Below, piece after piece: positions 13,434 through 25,737 of a stretch of DNA of 64,000 nt; the stretch's first letter is position 1, and every line of letters starts with the position of its first letter. Location of the stretch: NCBI RefSeq assembly GCF_014805625.2, contig NW_023998457.1, positions 4,899,794 through 4,963,793 of the forward strand. Direction: 5' to 3'. Made by a program: the position numbers and the translations under genes. The stretch is from Glossina fuscipes (lineage: Eukaryota; Arthropoda; Insecta; Diptera; Glossinidae). The notes beneath the pieces were generated by a model that was not told the DNA's origin, did no database searches, and saw only the letters and a list, made by a program, of their open reading frames with translations.

Positions 13434-13484
13434 TGGTTGACGTTGTCCGGCTATGATGTTCTTATTTGTTTTTATACACACCAC
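13434..13484 (+). mobile_element. Second family A-type hairpin end
   Basis: GGTTGACGTTGTCCGGCTAT followed by GATGTTCTTATTTGTTTTTA: a second A-type 3' terminus only about 55 bp past that of A4. Confidence 0.5.
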
Positions 13485-14036
13485 TGTAACATGAAGGTAT
13501 ACTCATTTTGTTCTTTGTAACGCTGACAAGGAAACTTCAGAGACCTCATAAAATATATATAATCTTAATTTAGCCATGTCTGTCCGTCCGTATGGTGTAT
13601 GTTTTTGGCACTTTCCTGGCCGCAAAACCGAAGATATCGTTTTCAAATTCAGCGAAAACCTTGAAAATTTCTGCACGCAGCTTGGTATTGAAAATGGGTC
13701 AAGTCGATCGGACCGAAATCACGCAGTGGAGCGTAAACTCAACCCAACTCAGTCTACTATTTACGCGCAAACGTGGAAAACCTTGGCCATGCCCACATAA
13801 AGTTACAAGTGATTAAATTCTGCTTTTCACATTTTTAAGGTTTTCTGTTTAAAACTATTTTGTACACTGTATGTGAAGACATATTATGTGCCTAAAAATG
13901 GGTTAATTTTAAAATGAAAATGGTAATAATACCAAAGATATAGGTATCAAATAAAAGAGCTTGGAGAGTAAAATGTGAAAATGAATGTGTATGCGAGATC
14001 TGATCTCCGCCGAGTATAAGTTTTTTTGTCTTTCTT
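13485..14036 (+). mobile_element. Family C copy C3
   Basis: AAGGTATACTCATTTTGTTC, ACTTCAGAGACCTCATAAAA, AGCCATGTCTGTCCGTCCGT (13573), CTGCACGCAGCTTGGTATTG, then the 3' block AGAGCTTGGAGAGTAAAATG and hairpin GAGATCTGATCTC near 13996. Two overlapping 74-codon frames inside are not genes. Confidence 0.75.
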
Positions 14037-14043
14037 TTTTTGC

Positions 14044-14085
14044 TTACAACACGCTGTAGACACACCGCACAATCTGTGACGTCAA
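14044..14085 (+). repeat. Right copy of the 42-bp repeat flanking C3
   Basis: Partner of 13391-13433. Confidence 0.6.
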
Positions 14086-15102
14086 GAACTTAGTAGAAAT
14101 TGGGAGCGAAATAATTAACGTGATTACTTATCAAGTGAATATTATACTACTTAGTTGTTGTTTACAAAACCCATAACTATTATTGTTGGGACAACAACTA
14201 GGGGAAGTTTTTACTGTTATTGTTCTCAGAACAAAAGACAATTGATATCGTTCAAGTATTAATTAAATTTTAATGTGTGTTAAGTCAAGAAATATTTTCA
14301 TAAGGAATCCACACGCACACATACACGCACACACAACCTAAGGATTGATATAAAGAGACGCACTCGCTTCTGTGTGAATGCGATGGCATTGAAATAAGTG
14401 AACAGTGTTTTTTCTCCCAGAAGTAATGATACGACCTAAAGAACAACTTTATTGCGTTTATTTATTGTTTGCAAATTTACTCAAAGTAATTAATTTAATA
14501 ATGAGAAAGAATCACAAATACACACACACAAGAAAACATGTTTCTTTTCGAAAAGTTTTTTCTTGCAAGAAATAATGGGCAAAGTTTCATCTCAACACTT
14601 TTGTTTAAATATTGAATATTTAAGGATTGAAAAACTAAAGTAATCCAATAAAACAATTTTCAACAATTTACAATTTCTTATCGCAAGTACCCAACAACAA
14701 AGAATTTCTTTTTAAGAAAATAACAATTTTATCGACCAATTTTCATGGAATAGAATAAAGTAAAAGCAAATTGTAAAACGCCCACAATGCCGACAATTTG
14801 CAATTCAACAGCAATAGCAAAAAGAGAAAAAAGAATAAATAAAAAAAAAGAAAAAAAAAGAGGAAGCAAAAAAAAAATACTTAACAATACATTTACAAGC
14901 AAATATTAAAAGTTCAACAAAACCCATACACTCATCACTCGATTTACGCTGAAGACTTATTTATGTTCTTACTTTCATAGAAAATTTTCAATAATCATTT
15001 AAAGTATAATACATATATATATATCAGACATTTTCATCGCAAACACTTTCGAAACAAACGACGAAATTCAGAATATCACTTTACCAAATTCTTTAAGGAA
15101 AA
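14086..15102. other. No gene seen
   Basis: CA-rich microsatellite at about 14310-14335 and an A-rich tract at 14815-14878. Confidence 0.45.
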
Positions 15103-16421
15103 CAAGTCAGAGAACATTATATTCGGGTAGGGTATTACTTATCCTACTCCACTGCCTCCCTAGTACAGCTATTCACTCTTGTTGGTAATGACACATGAAA
15201 TCTTATGCATTATTTCCATGGAAAGGCAGACTTGTCATGAAAGCCCACATTTTGGAGGATCCCCTGAACTTCGTATGACTTGATCCAAATATAATTTTGT
15301 TCTTAAAAATTTTATCATTTTTCAGTTTCCATCACAAGGAACTAGAAATTTGATATTCTTGCCACTATGAGGGCTTGCTTTTCATGGTGGCCCGTTAGGG
15401 TTTACACAATAGACCTATGTGATCCGAATTCCCTACTGTTCATTTTTTTGCTAATTTCCTCCCATGGAATAATTTTCTTCATTAAATATTAAAAGCTAAA
15501 CGTTTTCTAAAACTATTCATAAGAAATGTCATATTGAGTGTGGTTTAAGAAATGGTCTAAAGTTGGTCCATTTCATATTCATTTACTATCATCAACAAAT
15601 TTTCATCATAGAACATTGACAATTAGGCCGGTCATATTAGCATATAAAGGCTTACATTCCCTAAGAATCCTTATATGCGGAAGTACCCAAAAAATAGGCT
15701 TAAGTGATCCAAATTCAGTATGGTTGATTTCCTTGTTAATTTACTATTAAATAAGCAATTTTCACCATCAAATATTGAAAATTGAACCTTCCATAGAGAA
15801 ATTCAATGTGCGTAGGAAAGATTATTTAAAAGACGGGTTCAAAAAAATGTCCCAGACGACGTAAATTTTTTATATCAATTTAGATTGTCGAGAAATACTA
15901 TCACTTTTATCGAGAAATTTTAAAAATTGCATATTTTTCAAAATAGACCGTTATATCGAAAAAGTGAGCCAATCCAAACTATTTCGAATAGCGCTCATAC
16001 TTGGCTACTATTATTATTATTATTACTATTATAACTTTAGCCAGAGGATAAATTCTAGGACTAAAATCGTAAAGCACTAGCATCTAAAGCTTGCGAGTTT
16101 TATTAAAAACTCTATCGCAGTTCAGATTTGACCATGGAGTTCCTAGTCGAGACTCTTGCGTACTCGGCCACTTAGACGGACCATCATTGGGTAAAAGTCT
16201 ATTAAATTCTATTGAAATATCACAAATATTTGGGATAAAAATAGGAGAGCAGATATCAGGCAGACGGACATACGGACGGACAAACAGGCTTAGAAACATT
16301 TCCTTAATCGATCGGTATAATAAAAAGTGAGTGTACCTTAACCCCTTCTGGATGTTAAATACATCCGCACAAGCTTCATGTAGAGTCTATGCACCACAAA
16401 TGATGTGGAGCATAAAGTATT
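15103..16421 (-). mobile_element. Family A copy A7, the longest, with an insertion
   Basis: Starts AAACAAGTCAGAGAACATTA with a decayed hairpin and four internal units, anchored by ATTTTCAT/CACCAT..AATATTGA at about 15325, 15475, 15600 and 15760. At about 16000-16190 family A text stops: an (ATT)n tract and unrelated sequence appear. It then resumes with CAGACGGACATACGGACGG and ends near TGCACCACAAATGATGTGGA. Confidence 0.75.
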
Positions 16422-16691
16422 CGTTGTCAACTGTCATACCTATTAAACACATCGATTCGATAATCGATGAGTATAAGTCGTAAACTGGTCCTAGATTTCT
16501 TTTACAAAATAAAATTTCATGTAAATTGCCGGAGCACTGTGTCTTCTTTATATGTAAACGATTTCTGAGTGCAAACATCGTACATCCACACATAAAATGT
16601 AACTATGAAATAAAAGCAAAGGAGTAAGTATTGAACGATTGGGGAGAAAAGCTGAAAATACTCCGCATAAAGAAATAAAGAAATAATATGG

Positions 16692-16730
<39 letters not shown>

Positions 16731-16989
16731 ATACGAAAATCTATATATATGAAAAAAAAAAAAAATATATATATATATATATATGCATAAGGTCTGCATA
16801 TAAATGGATGTATAATATACATATGTAATGTATTGAACGTAGTGAAATCAAAAGGTAAAACAATTTTGTAATAAAAAATTATTGAGTCTACATAATTGTT
16901 TGTAATAACAACAGAGATCCTCTTTATTAGTTTTGTCCCCAAGCAGAGATTACTTTTACTTTGATTTGTTTATCACAATTCACAGAAAA
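16422..16989. repeat. No gene; two (TA)n tracts
   Basis: (TA)n at about 16690-16727 and 16765-16784 around an A-run. The 141-codon minus frame here is a TA-repeat artefact (poly Tyr-Ile). Confidence 0.7.
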
Positions 16990-17352
16990 GCAAATAAAAA
17001 GATTATAGTGGGCCCCGGGCTGTCATAAAACATATCTACATCGCCATACATATAAGTCGTGTAATAATAATCTTCATATCGAAAAGCTGCTTCGATGCGA
17101 ACCAGTGTTAATAGCATTCGTCCTTGGACCAAAACGTGTCAATGTACCAAAATCTATCGAAATATTTTAAAACTTGCGGCCGGACCTGTAGGTTGAATAC
17201 AAGAAAAATAAAAAAAGGACAGACGGACAGATAAATTTCGAAAGTAATACGAAAAGTGATTCAGAAACTGAATCTGAATGAATCAGTGTACTAAAAGAGG
17301 AGTCTTTTTCAAATCCTCCTCGGTGTTGCATACATCCGCACGATCTTGACAT
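16990..17352 (-). mobile_element. Family A copy A8, short
   Basis: AAAAAGATTATAGTGGGCCC (decayed hairpin), GCATTCGTCCTTGGACCAAA, GGACAGACGGACAGATAAAT, ending at GCATACATCCGCACGATC. Confidence 0.65.
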
Positions 17353-17479
17353 CTTTCTTCTCAGTAAATTTTAAATTCTTAGAAAAATTCTAACAACCGC
17401 AACACAGTGATGGGTGGCGGTAGCGAAGCCAAACGATTACCGGCATATGCAAGGAGAATCTGAGTTTTTGAGAGATATT

Positions 17480-17600
17480 CTTAATAATACCAGCGATGTG
17501 AGTATCAAATCAAAGAACTTGGAGAGTAGAATGGGGAAGACATAGTGGTGGGTATGCGAGATTTGGCCACCGCTGAATATAACTTTCTTAGTTGTTTTAA
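17480..17600 (+). mobile_element. Family C 3' end C4
   Basis: GAGTATCAAATCAAAGAACT...TGGAGAGTAGAATGGGGAAG...GCGAGATTTGGCCACCGCTG then AATATAACTTTCTTAGTTG. Matches the end of C3. Confidence 0.65.
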
Positions 17601-18549
17601 ATATTTTTAGGTATTCGGAACGCCAGGTATGACGTTTGTGAGGCAACGTGCCAGTGAGGAATAATAAACTCTTCACAAGGTAATTTTCCTTCCATTCCTT
17701 CCATTCGTTAATTAAATCAATTAATAATAATTGCGAGAACAAAATAAAAACAATAATTGTGAGAAAATATTTATATTTCATTAAATTCCCCCGCAAAACT
17801 CTACGTATTTATGACTACTATTACACGCCCTATAATCTATTGTTACGCTTATTAAGTACACTTTAACCTGCTTACATACCGTACATAGATGCCATGAACT
17901 ATGAAACGAAAATGCATATATAATTAATGCAAGCACGCGAAGGTTTATTTAATTGTACAATCATTGACGGTATAAGGTAATGGAAGTGTAGAAAATGAAA
18001 ATTACAATACCAACCAACCGACCTTTAGGTAGACTAGAAAAACGTTAAAGTAATTACAAGATCATATGGATAAGCGTGAGTAAACTTTTTGCAATTGTAT
18101 GCTTATTGAATGCATTTAAACGCGCATGGAAGCGTCGGCTTCCATTTCAACATATTCATCATCTTCAATTAAATGCCATCTATCACTCAGCTAATTAATG
18201 TCGTATTGTTCTCATTATTCATTTCGATGAATTTTTTAATTGCAACATATGTTGTAAAAATTGATATTTCCTGCACAGCAGCAACACATGAATCTCCTTT
18301 GGATACTTTTCTTACACAATTTCCATATATTTCATAATATTTTTTAGCAAAGCTTTCTGTAACCATAATATATAACCGGAATCATTTTCTTTATTTATCG
18401 GATTCAAAATACAATTTCTGTTGTATGTTCTACCTAGGTCTAGGCCTAGGGGTTAAGAGGAATATTTTTATTAAAGAGTTACTCGCTCTATATTCGATAA
18501 TAATAATTAAACTTAAGATGAATTTAAGTGCAAAGTGAAACCATCCATC
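17601..18549. other. No gene seen
   Basis: A repeated CCTAGG/TCTAGG cluster near 18430-18450 is the only oddity. Confidence 0.4.
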
Positions 18550-18955
18550 AACAAGTGAGGAAATTATATCCGGCTGTGGCCGAATCTTCTATATTCATCA
18601 CTGGCATGTGCAAATATTTGTTGTTGTAGCCTATGACTAATAAGAAAAATAAGTAATATTTTTTTTATTTTTTTTGAAAGCAAAATGTTCTCGCTTTACG
18701 TTCTACGGCAGACGTGGCATTCAACTGCTTTTCAATACCAATCTACGTGCAGCAGCTTCAAATCTTCTTTGAAGCCTTTAACCAAGAGAATGTGTGCCAC
18801 TGACACTACGCAGGCAGAAAAAGGGAGCCTCAGATGGACAGACAGACAGACAGAAACACGTAAAGATGGACTGACGTATAGCGGAACAGATGTGTGCGCT
18901 TAAATTAATTCAGAATTTTTTTTTATGTTAATATATCCCTTACGGGGGGGTGTAA
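18550..18955 (-). mobile_element. Family C copy C5, third hairpin type
   Basis: AACAAGTGAGGAAATTATAT leads into the hairpin ATCCGGCTGTGGCCGAAT (18568-18585), then TATATTCATCAC. A (CAGA)n tract sits at 18836-18862, followed by CTTAAATTAATTCAGAATTT. The 72-codon frame across it is not a gene. Confidence 0.65.
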
Positions 18956-18959
18956 GACG

Positions 18960-19155
18960 GTGATGGTTAAGAAGAAGTGGCAAAAAAGAGAGAAAGACGT
19001 AGGAAGCGATCGCAGCCTTTTGTGTGTGTGCCCCATCGATAAGTGTTACGTCGAATATCGGCTGGTACGATCAAAGTAAACTCTACCGTATTTGAGATTT
19101 CAACCCACGAAACCTGACTTGGTAATCGCAATTAGTACCACCGTAGCTGTATGCA
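18960..19155 (-). mobile_element. tRNA-like SINE, copy E1
   Basis: On the minus strand: CAGCTACGGTGGTAC (A-box-like), CGATTACCAAGTC, then GGGTTGAAATCTC (B-box-like) and CGGTAGAGTTTACTTTG. The body shares GCGATCGCTTCC... with E2. The A-box to B-box distance fits a tRNA-derived head. Directly abuts family A copy A9. Confidence 0.55.
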
Positions 19156-19159
19156 CCTT

Positions 19160-19942
19160 ATTAACAAACTACAAATTAGGTTTTGTCGCCATAGAAGGGT
19201 AGAGGACGATGACAGCTTCTGTGCATGATGCAGTCTACAAAATAGACGTATGTGATCCAAATGCCCTATGGTTGTTTCACGAAGGATAAATTTTGACCAT
19301 CAAATATTAACAATAGTAACTTTTTAGCATACAAAGCTTTATTTTTCATTGGAGCCCTTATATGGGTTGGGGTTCAAAATACAGAACCGTGTGGTCCGAA
19401 CTGGGTAAGATTAATTTTTATGTCAAATTATTAGTATGGACGAATTTTTACCAAGAAATATTGAAAATTAGGCCTCTTCATCATATAAAGAGCCAGTTCC
19501 CATAAGCACGGTTATGTGGCAAAGCGTTAAAAAAATGGCCACACCCTATCCAAAGTTTTCATAACAATTTAGAATGCCAAGATGCGTTTTTGCCCCGAAA
19601 TATTATCAAAATAAAGCGTTATATAGAAAATGTTTGAAAAATTGGGCCCAGCCGAACCATTTTCAATTTTGCATCCTTGGACACAAACAGTTTAGAGTAT
19701 CGAATTTCATCAAAATACCTTGAAGATTTCGGCCTGTAAGTTGAGTACAAGAATACGTAGGCAAACATCTAAAAGGCAGACAGACAGACAGACAGACAGA
19801 CAAGCTTATATGGAATCAGAATTACATTCGGAATTGGCCAGTATAATAAAGGCGGCAATCTCTCAACTCCTTCCGGATGTTACAAACATCCGCACAGCTT
19901 AATATATTCTCCACTACAAGGGTAGAATATAAAGTTTTTTTA
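19160..19942 (-). mobile_element. Family A copy A9 with a GTCT/CAGA expansion
   Basis: Internal units (ATAGACGTATGTGATCCAAA; GAACCGTGTGGTCCGAACTG), the ATTTCATCAAAATACCTTGA block, a pure (CAGA)n run at 19777-19802, and GATGTTACAAACATCCGCAC before a decayed palindrome. The hairpin end is missing. Confidence 0.75.
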
Positions 19943-21152
19943 ATTTTTCCTAAATATTATTTATTTGTTTTTTCTATAAATATTCCGAATACTTTGTGCA
20001 TAAAACATATAAGCAATCTAATGCTTTAATGATGGGAGAGTTGTCATAGACACTGAAAATTAAACTTGTTCTCTACATACGCTATGACTGTTTCAATAAT
20101 CCATAATTTTCTTCTTTTGTTTATGAAATCATTATCAGCTCATATATACATATCTATGCATGTGTGTACGTCTGTTTTATATTTTTATATATGTACTAAC
20201 ATAAAGCAAATATTTTGCTATTGAGTAAAAGTTAAAAATGAAAGAGTTCGATGTTGTGTGTCTAACTCATGATTATGAACTTGTGAGCAAATACGTATGA
20301 ACGTGAACACTTGGAATTGAAACCTTGAGCGTGGAAATGAGTTCATACACAGCCATCAGTAATCTTATTAAACCTGTGTGACTACTTGTAGCAACGAACA
20401 AACACTCACCCTAGATTCTATACATCAGGCATCAGTAAACTTATTAAACCGTTACGACTACACGTCAAGAGCATTGAATAAACGTGTATGCGAATACAAA
20501 TGTGTGCATTTCGCATTTACGGACACGCACATACGCATGCATATAGTATGCGCTTGGAAAATGTTCTCGTTTCTTGTTGAAAAAAGTATTATTCTATTGA
20601 ATATGCGCTATATTTAGTTATTGTTGGTGTTATTAAATCATTTTAATTGAAATTAAAAATGTAATCACTATAGTCTAGTGTTTTTCACTCTCTCATTTAA
20701 GTGTTTATCATAATAATTATTAGTGTTATTTTCATTGCATACACGTAGGAGTTCCATTATAAATGAGGAAACCCATTATTCACATATAATAGCAATAAAA
20801 AATAAAAAAAAAACACTTAATCATATGCTTGCTGTACATGAGATATTGTAAATTGAAGAATGCTCATACGCCACAGTGACACTGTAAATAAGTACAAGCC
20901 ATACAAACAATCAGGTCGGGTGTGGAAGTGAATAAAATAATAGTAATTAACTTAAGCAAGAGAGAAAGAAACAGAACAGAGAGAGACAAAACGATTAAAA
21001 ATTATCATGAGTTTTACTTAAACTCCCATTCTTAGACGGTAGCCGTTTGTTAATGGAATTCTTACAATGACGATGAGAAACTAGTTCATATGCAATTTCC
21101 AAAGGAAATCGAAGAGAATCTCGACTCTCTAACCGAGTAACTATAACTGAAA
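19943..21152. other. No gene; small tandem duplication
   Basis: GCCATCAGTAATCTTATTAA (about 20352) recurs as GGCATCAGTAAACTTATTAA (about 20430), each followed by ..CGACTAC/GTGACTAC and an AACAAAC or AATAAAC end. Confidence 0.5.
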
Positions 21153-21536
21153 CAAGTAAAAACACTGAACCGGGACACGTGCCACCCTTAAATACCTTGC
21201 ACCTCCTTACAATTATTCATGTAGCAACTTTTCAAAATATGGCATTACTAGGGAAGTGGTCGAAAAGGTGGTACGATATAAACCATTTCGTCCTTACAAC
21301 ATAAAACATCAGTGTAACAAATTTCATCAAAATATCTCAAAAATAGCAATCTGTAGCTTGAAGAAAACTCTGCATGGACAGAAGTCAGACGGACAGAGGT
21401 ACAGACAGGCTTAGATCAATTCAGATTATGATTCTGAATCGTACGGTATAATAAAAGGTTGGTTTATCTTAAATCCTTCTGCGTGTTACATGCGTCTTAA
21501 CTTAACTCTGCACCACAAGTGGTGTAAGGTATAAAA
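21153..21536 (-). mobile_element. Family A copy A10, compact (about 384 bp), both ends
   Basis: AAACAAGTAAAAACACTGAA with decayed hairpin, ATACCTTGCACC, then straight to the TCATCAAAATATCTCAAAAA block, CAGACGGACAGAGG, and the clear terminal palindrome CACCACAAGTGGTG (21511-21524). Internal units are absent. Confidence 0.8.
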
Positions 21537-22984
21537 GTGGTAGTGTCTCTTTATGTACTTCTTGACAAGGTTCGTATTACGAGATCGTAAACAGCGTAGA
21601 CTTTATTTATCATTTTTAGAGGCAGTATTTACAATTTACTGGCTCAACCATTCTGCCTGTATACTCTCTTACAAGCATCGCGACATTTTAATCCTTATTA
21701 ATCCGTTTCGTCGGCCGCCAGCTACATGATGCGTCATGAACGCGGCTTTTCCCTTCTTTAAAATTTAGTTTCTTAGTAAACCGGCTAATTTTCATGAAAC
21801 TTAAATCATGAAAATCATTTTTGAGATTTTTCCATATCCCTATTAATATTTAAAAATTTTCCATTATTTTTTACAATACTTAGGTAAGTGAAAAATATAT
21901 TCTTCTCATCACGTGAGCAGAACAGCAAGCTTGTTCATGTTATTGTTAAAGAACTAGAACATCTCTAGAGACTCTTAGCTTTATACGCTTAGATGTGTTT
22001 AATATCCAGACAACTTTACACATGAATATGCATGCACGTGCATGCATAGATATACGTACGTAAACGGGATCTCTTGACAATTATTTCTGTTTTTTTCAAA
22101 TTAAAACAAAACGTTATCATAGCATGCTACCGTTTGTCATTGTTTAAAAACATTGTTTGTGTTTGGTGTTTAAAAGGGAAAAGAAATTTTGAAAAATCCC
22201 AAAAACATTTCAAACGATCTTGACAGTACACACACAAACTATTGAAGCATTCATTATAGAAAACGACTTTTTTTGTCTTTCTTTATTACTCTTCTGGTAT
22301 TGCTTTTGTTTTGCTGAGTCTGGATGAACATCAATATAAATATATAAACATAAGAGAATTGTTCATCTGGATTAGAAGGAAATAACTCTTGGTTTGTTTC
22401 GAATTTTTTTTTTTTTCTTTGTTTCGGGTGGGTGTTAGTAGTAAACGCGATAGGGAAATAGAAACAAGATATTGGTTTACGGGGAAAATGCCAAAGACCA
22501 GAGATATCAATGGCTATTGTGTATCTAAATAATGTTTATTTTAACCCTTATTTAAACTTTGAACTTCAATTTTTTGATTACAAATGTCTCTCGCCTTGTA
22601 AAAAGTGTAGAAGACAGCTCCGATAAAGCTGCGATTATCATAACGCGGGACTGAATTCTGCTCAATTTTTACACCCTATACAAGGTATATATAAAGGAAG
22701 TGAAAGGAAGGAAGGCCATGAAAAATTTTGAAGAAGCTGTACTTTCTTATATACCTGTATACATATACATATCCGACTTTTGAGAACGGTTTATAGGTCC
22801 CGATATCGAGTAAACTCGTTCGTAAGTTGAATAGTGAGAAAACTGTATACATCATGGTTCGCTGTAAACTCTCTACTCTTTACAGCGTTCAATATCGAAA
22901 ACCATAAACCGAGCCCTGCCTATGAACCCTGGACATGATTTGTCTACCACTTTTTTTTCACTCAGGGGCTATATCCTATACGTG
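21537..22984. other. No gene seen
   Basis: AT-rich, with T-runs (for example 22408-22419). Nothing recognised. Confidence 0.4.
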
Positions 22985-23187
22985 TAATATGGCTACGGTC
23001 GAAAAGAAGTAGGCAAGGAAGCGGAAATAGGGAAGCGGTCGCGGTTGCGATCTGGTAAGCACGTCCCCAAAAAAATGTTCCACTTTCGCCATGACTAAGT
23101 ACTTATTATACCTACGGCCAAAGTAAACTCTACCGCATTGAGATTTGAAATCGCGAACACTGATTTGATATTCATGCGGGTAATAAG
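22985..23187 (-). mobile_element. tRNA-like SINE, copy E2
   Basis: Minus strand: ATTACCCGCATG, CAGTGTTCGCGATTTCAAAT (B-box side), CGGTAGAGTTTACTTTGGCC, AAGTACTTAGTCATGGCGAA, then CGCAACCGCGACCGCTTCCC. The body matches E1 and E3. It abuts family A copy A11. Confidence 0.55.
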
Positions 23188-23550
23188 TTCCAGAACCTTC
23201 TGCGTGTTTCTAAGCTCGTCAGTCCGTCCGTCCATCACCTGTTCAACCGATGGATCGTCATTTTTAAGATATTTTAATGAAATTTGTACATAGCTTGTCT
23301 GTCCGTGTGTCCGGTTTGTATTCAACCTACAGGTCGCATTTTTTTGGGATATTTCTTTGAAATTTGGTATACTGACCTAAGGACGAACACTATTGAAAAT
23401 GATTTGGTTCGGCCCACTTTTTCCACCATACACAAAACACTGTATCATGAATAATAGAATAGTTATGAACAACTGTGTTAAGTTAAGCATTGAAGGGTAT
23501 TTAACGGTGGACTGTGTCCCACTATAGCATTTTTACTTCCTATTTGTATA
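23185..23550 (+). mobile_element. Family A copy A11
   Basis: GTCAGTCCGTCCGTCCATCA and a second GTCTGTCCGTGTGTCC, CCTAAGGACGAACACTATTG, AAGGGTATTTAACGG, a decayed hairpin (GGTGGACTGTGTCCCACT) and a TTTTTACTTCC tail. Confidence 0.7.
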
Positions 23551-23977
23551 AAAACTTGAAGTTAACTTACTTTTTTATTTATATGTATATTTCGAACCAG
23601 CTTAAGACTTGATTCCGGCACATAGTGTCAAAATTAAACCTTTTCGTTTTTCTAAAGAATCTCACGTCGATGAGCATCAGAGGCTTATAGTAAGTAAGCA
23701 ATTTCGTATCTTGGATCGAAGGAATCCAAACGATGTTAAATACAGTAAATGCAGTAAGAAGGTCTTTATGAGTAATCAACTGATCCAAAGCTTATTACAT
23801 GAAAATAAACGCCTATAGAATATACGTTCAAATTTTTGTAGATTTTTTTGCTGTAGTTTATGGGTAATAAGCAAACACCAATTATTTATCCCTTTTGAAA
23901 AATGAAAGTATTCTCACTTTACGTAGTTATTTTAGTAGTAGTCTCCGCCGTATTTGAAGTTGATAGCTTTTTTTTTC
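23551..23977. other. No gene seen
   Basis: Overlapping 69-codon frames on both strands resemble nothing known. Confidence 0.4.
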
Positions 23978-24145
23978 AGGCACGACAAGAAGTTAGGCAA
24001 TCGGATGGACAGGCAGTCATGCTTAAATCGGTTCAGAATTTGATGTTGTTCAGAAATATATGCCCAGTATGGGATCTATGAAGTTTCCTTCTGGGCGTTG
24101 CAAACGTTTTGACGAAAGTCAATGTGCGGTGAGACGTATAAGAAA
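23978..24145 (-). mobile_element. Family C fragment C6
   Basis: ATCGGATGGACAGGCAGTCA, GCTTAAATCGGTTCAGAATT, GAAGTTTCCTTCTGGGCGTT, GCAAACGTTTTGACGAAA: the 5' end of the element in reverse. Confidence 0.7.
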
Positions 24146-25737
24146 AAAGTTTCAAAAATAAAAAAAAACTTATTTGCTGATCAAAGCTCTGCATAAATCT
24201 TTATACAAAACAAGGTTGTACCAAATTTTGGATTAATTAGGTCCTTCCTAAACAACCAACGGAACTGTTTTTTAATTATCAGTCATGTGAGTCGTATCAG
24301 GTGCCACACCTTGATCCGTTTAGCATTAAAAAAAGGTAAAATTATTTTCAAAAAGATCGTAAAAGAAAATTATCTGAATACTTTTTCTCTAAAACAATTA
24401 ATTACAAAAATTTTTGTCATTTTCTATGTTTTCCCAGTATATCGTCACAACAGTTTTGAACACAAGTCCAATTCAACTTAATATTCCAAATATGTGATGG
24501 CGGCAAATACACCTCTCAATGATTTTTTTTTTTACATTTGGCTTGCGCCTCGTTTAAGGAATACGAAATCGGACTTTCAATGCTCCGGTTCTGTTAACTT
24601 CTAATCTCCTCTGTCGTCAATGATAATTTCCTAAATTTATTTTTTTTTTTTTTGATAATTAAACACAGCCAACAAGCGACTCCTAGCCGTAGTAGGTTTT
24701 TTTTTTTTTTTTTTTTTTTTTTGCCAAGCACTGCAATCTCACATGGGCACAGCGATAGGCATTAAGATTTTGTGAACGCATAGAAAACGCATTTATACAA
24801 TCCTGACTGGCATAGCAATGTCAAATGCAAAGCAAAAAATCCATGTCCTCTTAATGGTTAACCGTCAGGCAAGGCAAACCGTAGCTTAGTTGGCAAACAA
24901 TCACAGACAGTAATCTACTATACACGGTTTACTTTTTTCGAAAACTTACGAATGTTGTGCGCTGTTTGCATCCTCGTCCGGGAATAGTGCAACAGTAAAT
25001 AACAGAGTACAAGCACAACATCAGCTAACAGAAGGTAATGAAAATGCTGATTGCTCAGATTACTTGTAGCTGCAGTTGTACATTTAGCTTATGTAGTGTT
25101 GTAAACTTGTTACTGAGCCAATGCCATACGATATGGTATTCTGGGTTCCCCCCTCCCCCGATTTTTTTTTTTTTTTTTTAATGTGCGCCTTGTTTGCATG
25201 TGAATAACGTGTTACTTGAGGAAAATATTCAAATTAAAATGTACTTCTGTTAGCTTTTCTCTTTCCACTATTCTTCTTCTTCTACTTCTTTTTTCTTTTT
25301 TTTTTTTTTTGTTTATCCGCCATTTGAACTTTACGTTGCTATGTTATTGCGACAACATGCGTGCTCAAGTTAAATCGTGACTTAAAAAAAAAGTACTGCT
25401 TGTATATATTTGCTCTCGTTTACAGACAGGAAATGGACAAACAAACAAGTGCACAAAAACCAATATTTGAAAGTTTTATAACGTAAGCATCAATTAGAAG
25501 TTCCGGCATATCCCGAGATTGATACTGAGATTTGGGTATTATTTCCAAAAAAAAAAAAAAAAAAATCGGCATTACTTTTAGAAAGGATCCCATTTCATAG
25601 AACGGTTGATTATTTGTTTACGGGTAGCAGTGATTTTCGTCAAGGAGATACTTTCATTATTTTTCAAAACAACCTAATATTCATGATTTCGTAGATTGCT
25701 TACATATAAGCTTTGTGACAAAAAACAAAGAAGAACA
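24146..25737. other. No gene; homopolymer runs
   Basis: Poly-T at 24697-24722 (26 T), 25161-25179 and near 25299-25310, poly-A near 25548-25565. Otherwise nothing recognised. Confidence 0.5.

Noticed and set aside
13576..13816. Two overlapping 74-codon ORFs with coding-like composition
   Set aside because: They read through family C copy C3, whose relatives have indels here.
16517..16942. 141-codon minus-strand ORF
   Set aside because: Its centre is translation of (TA)n tracts (Tyr-Ile runs); no domain.
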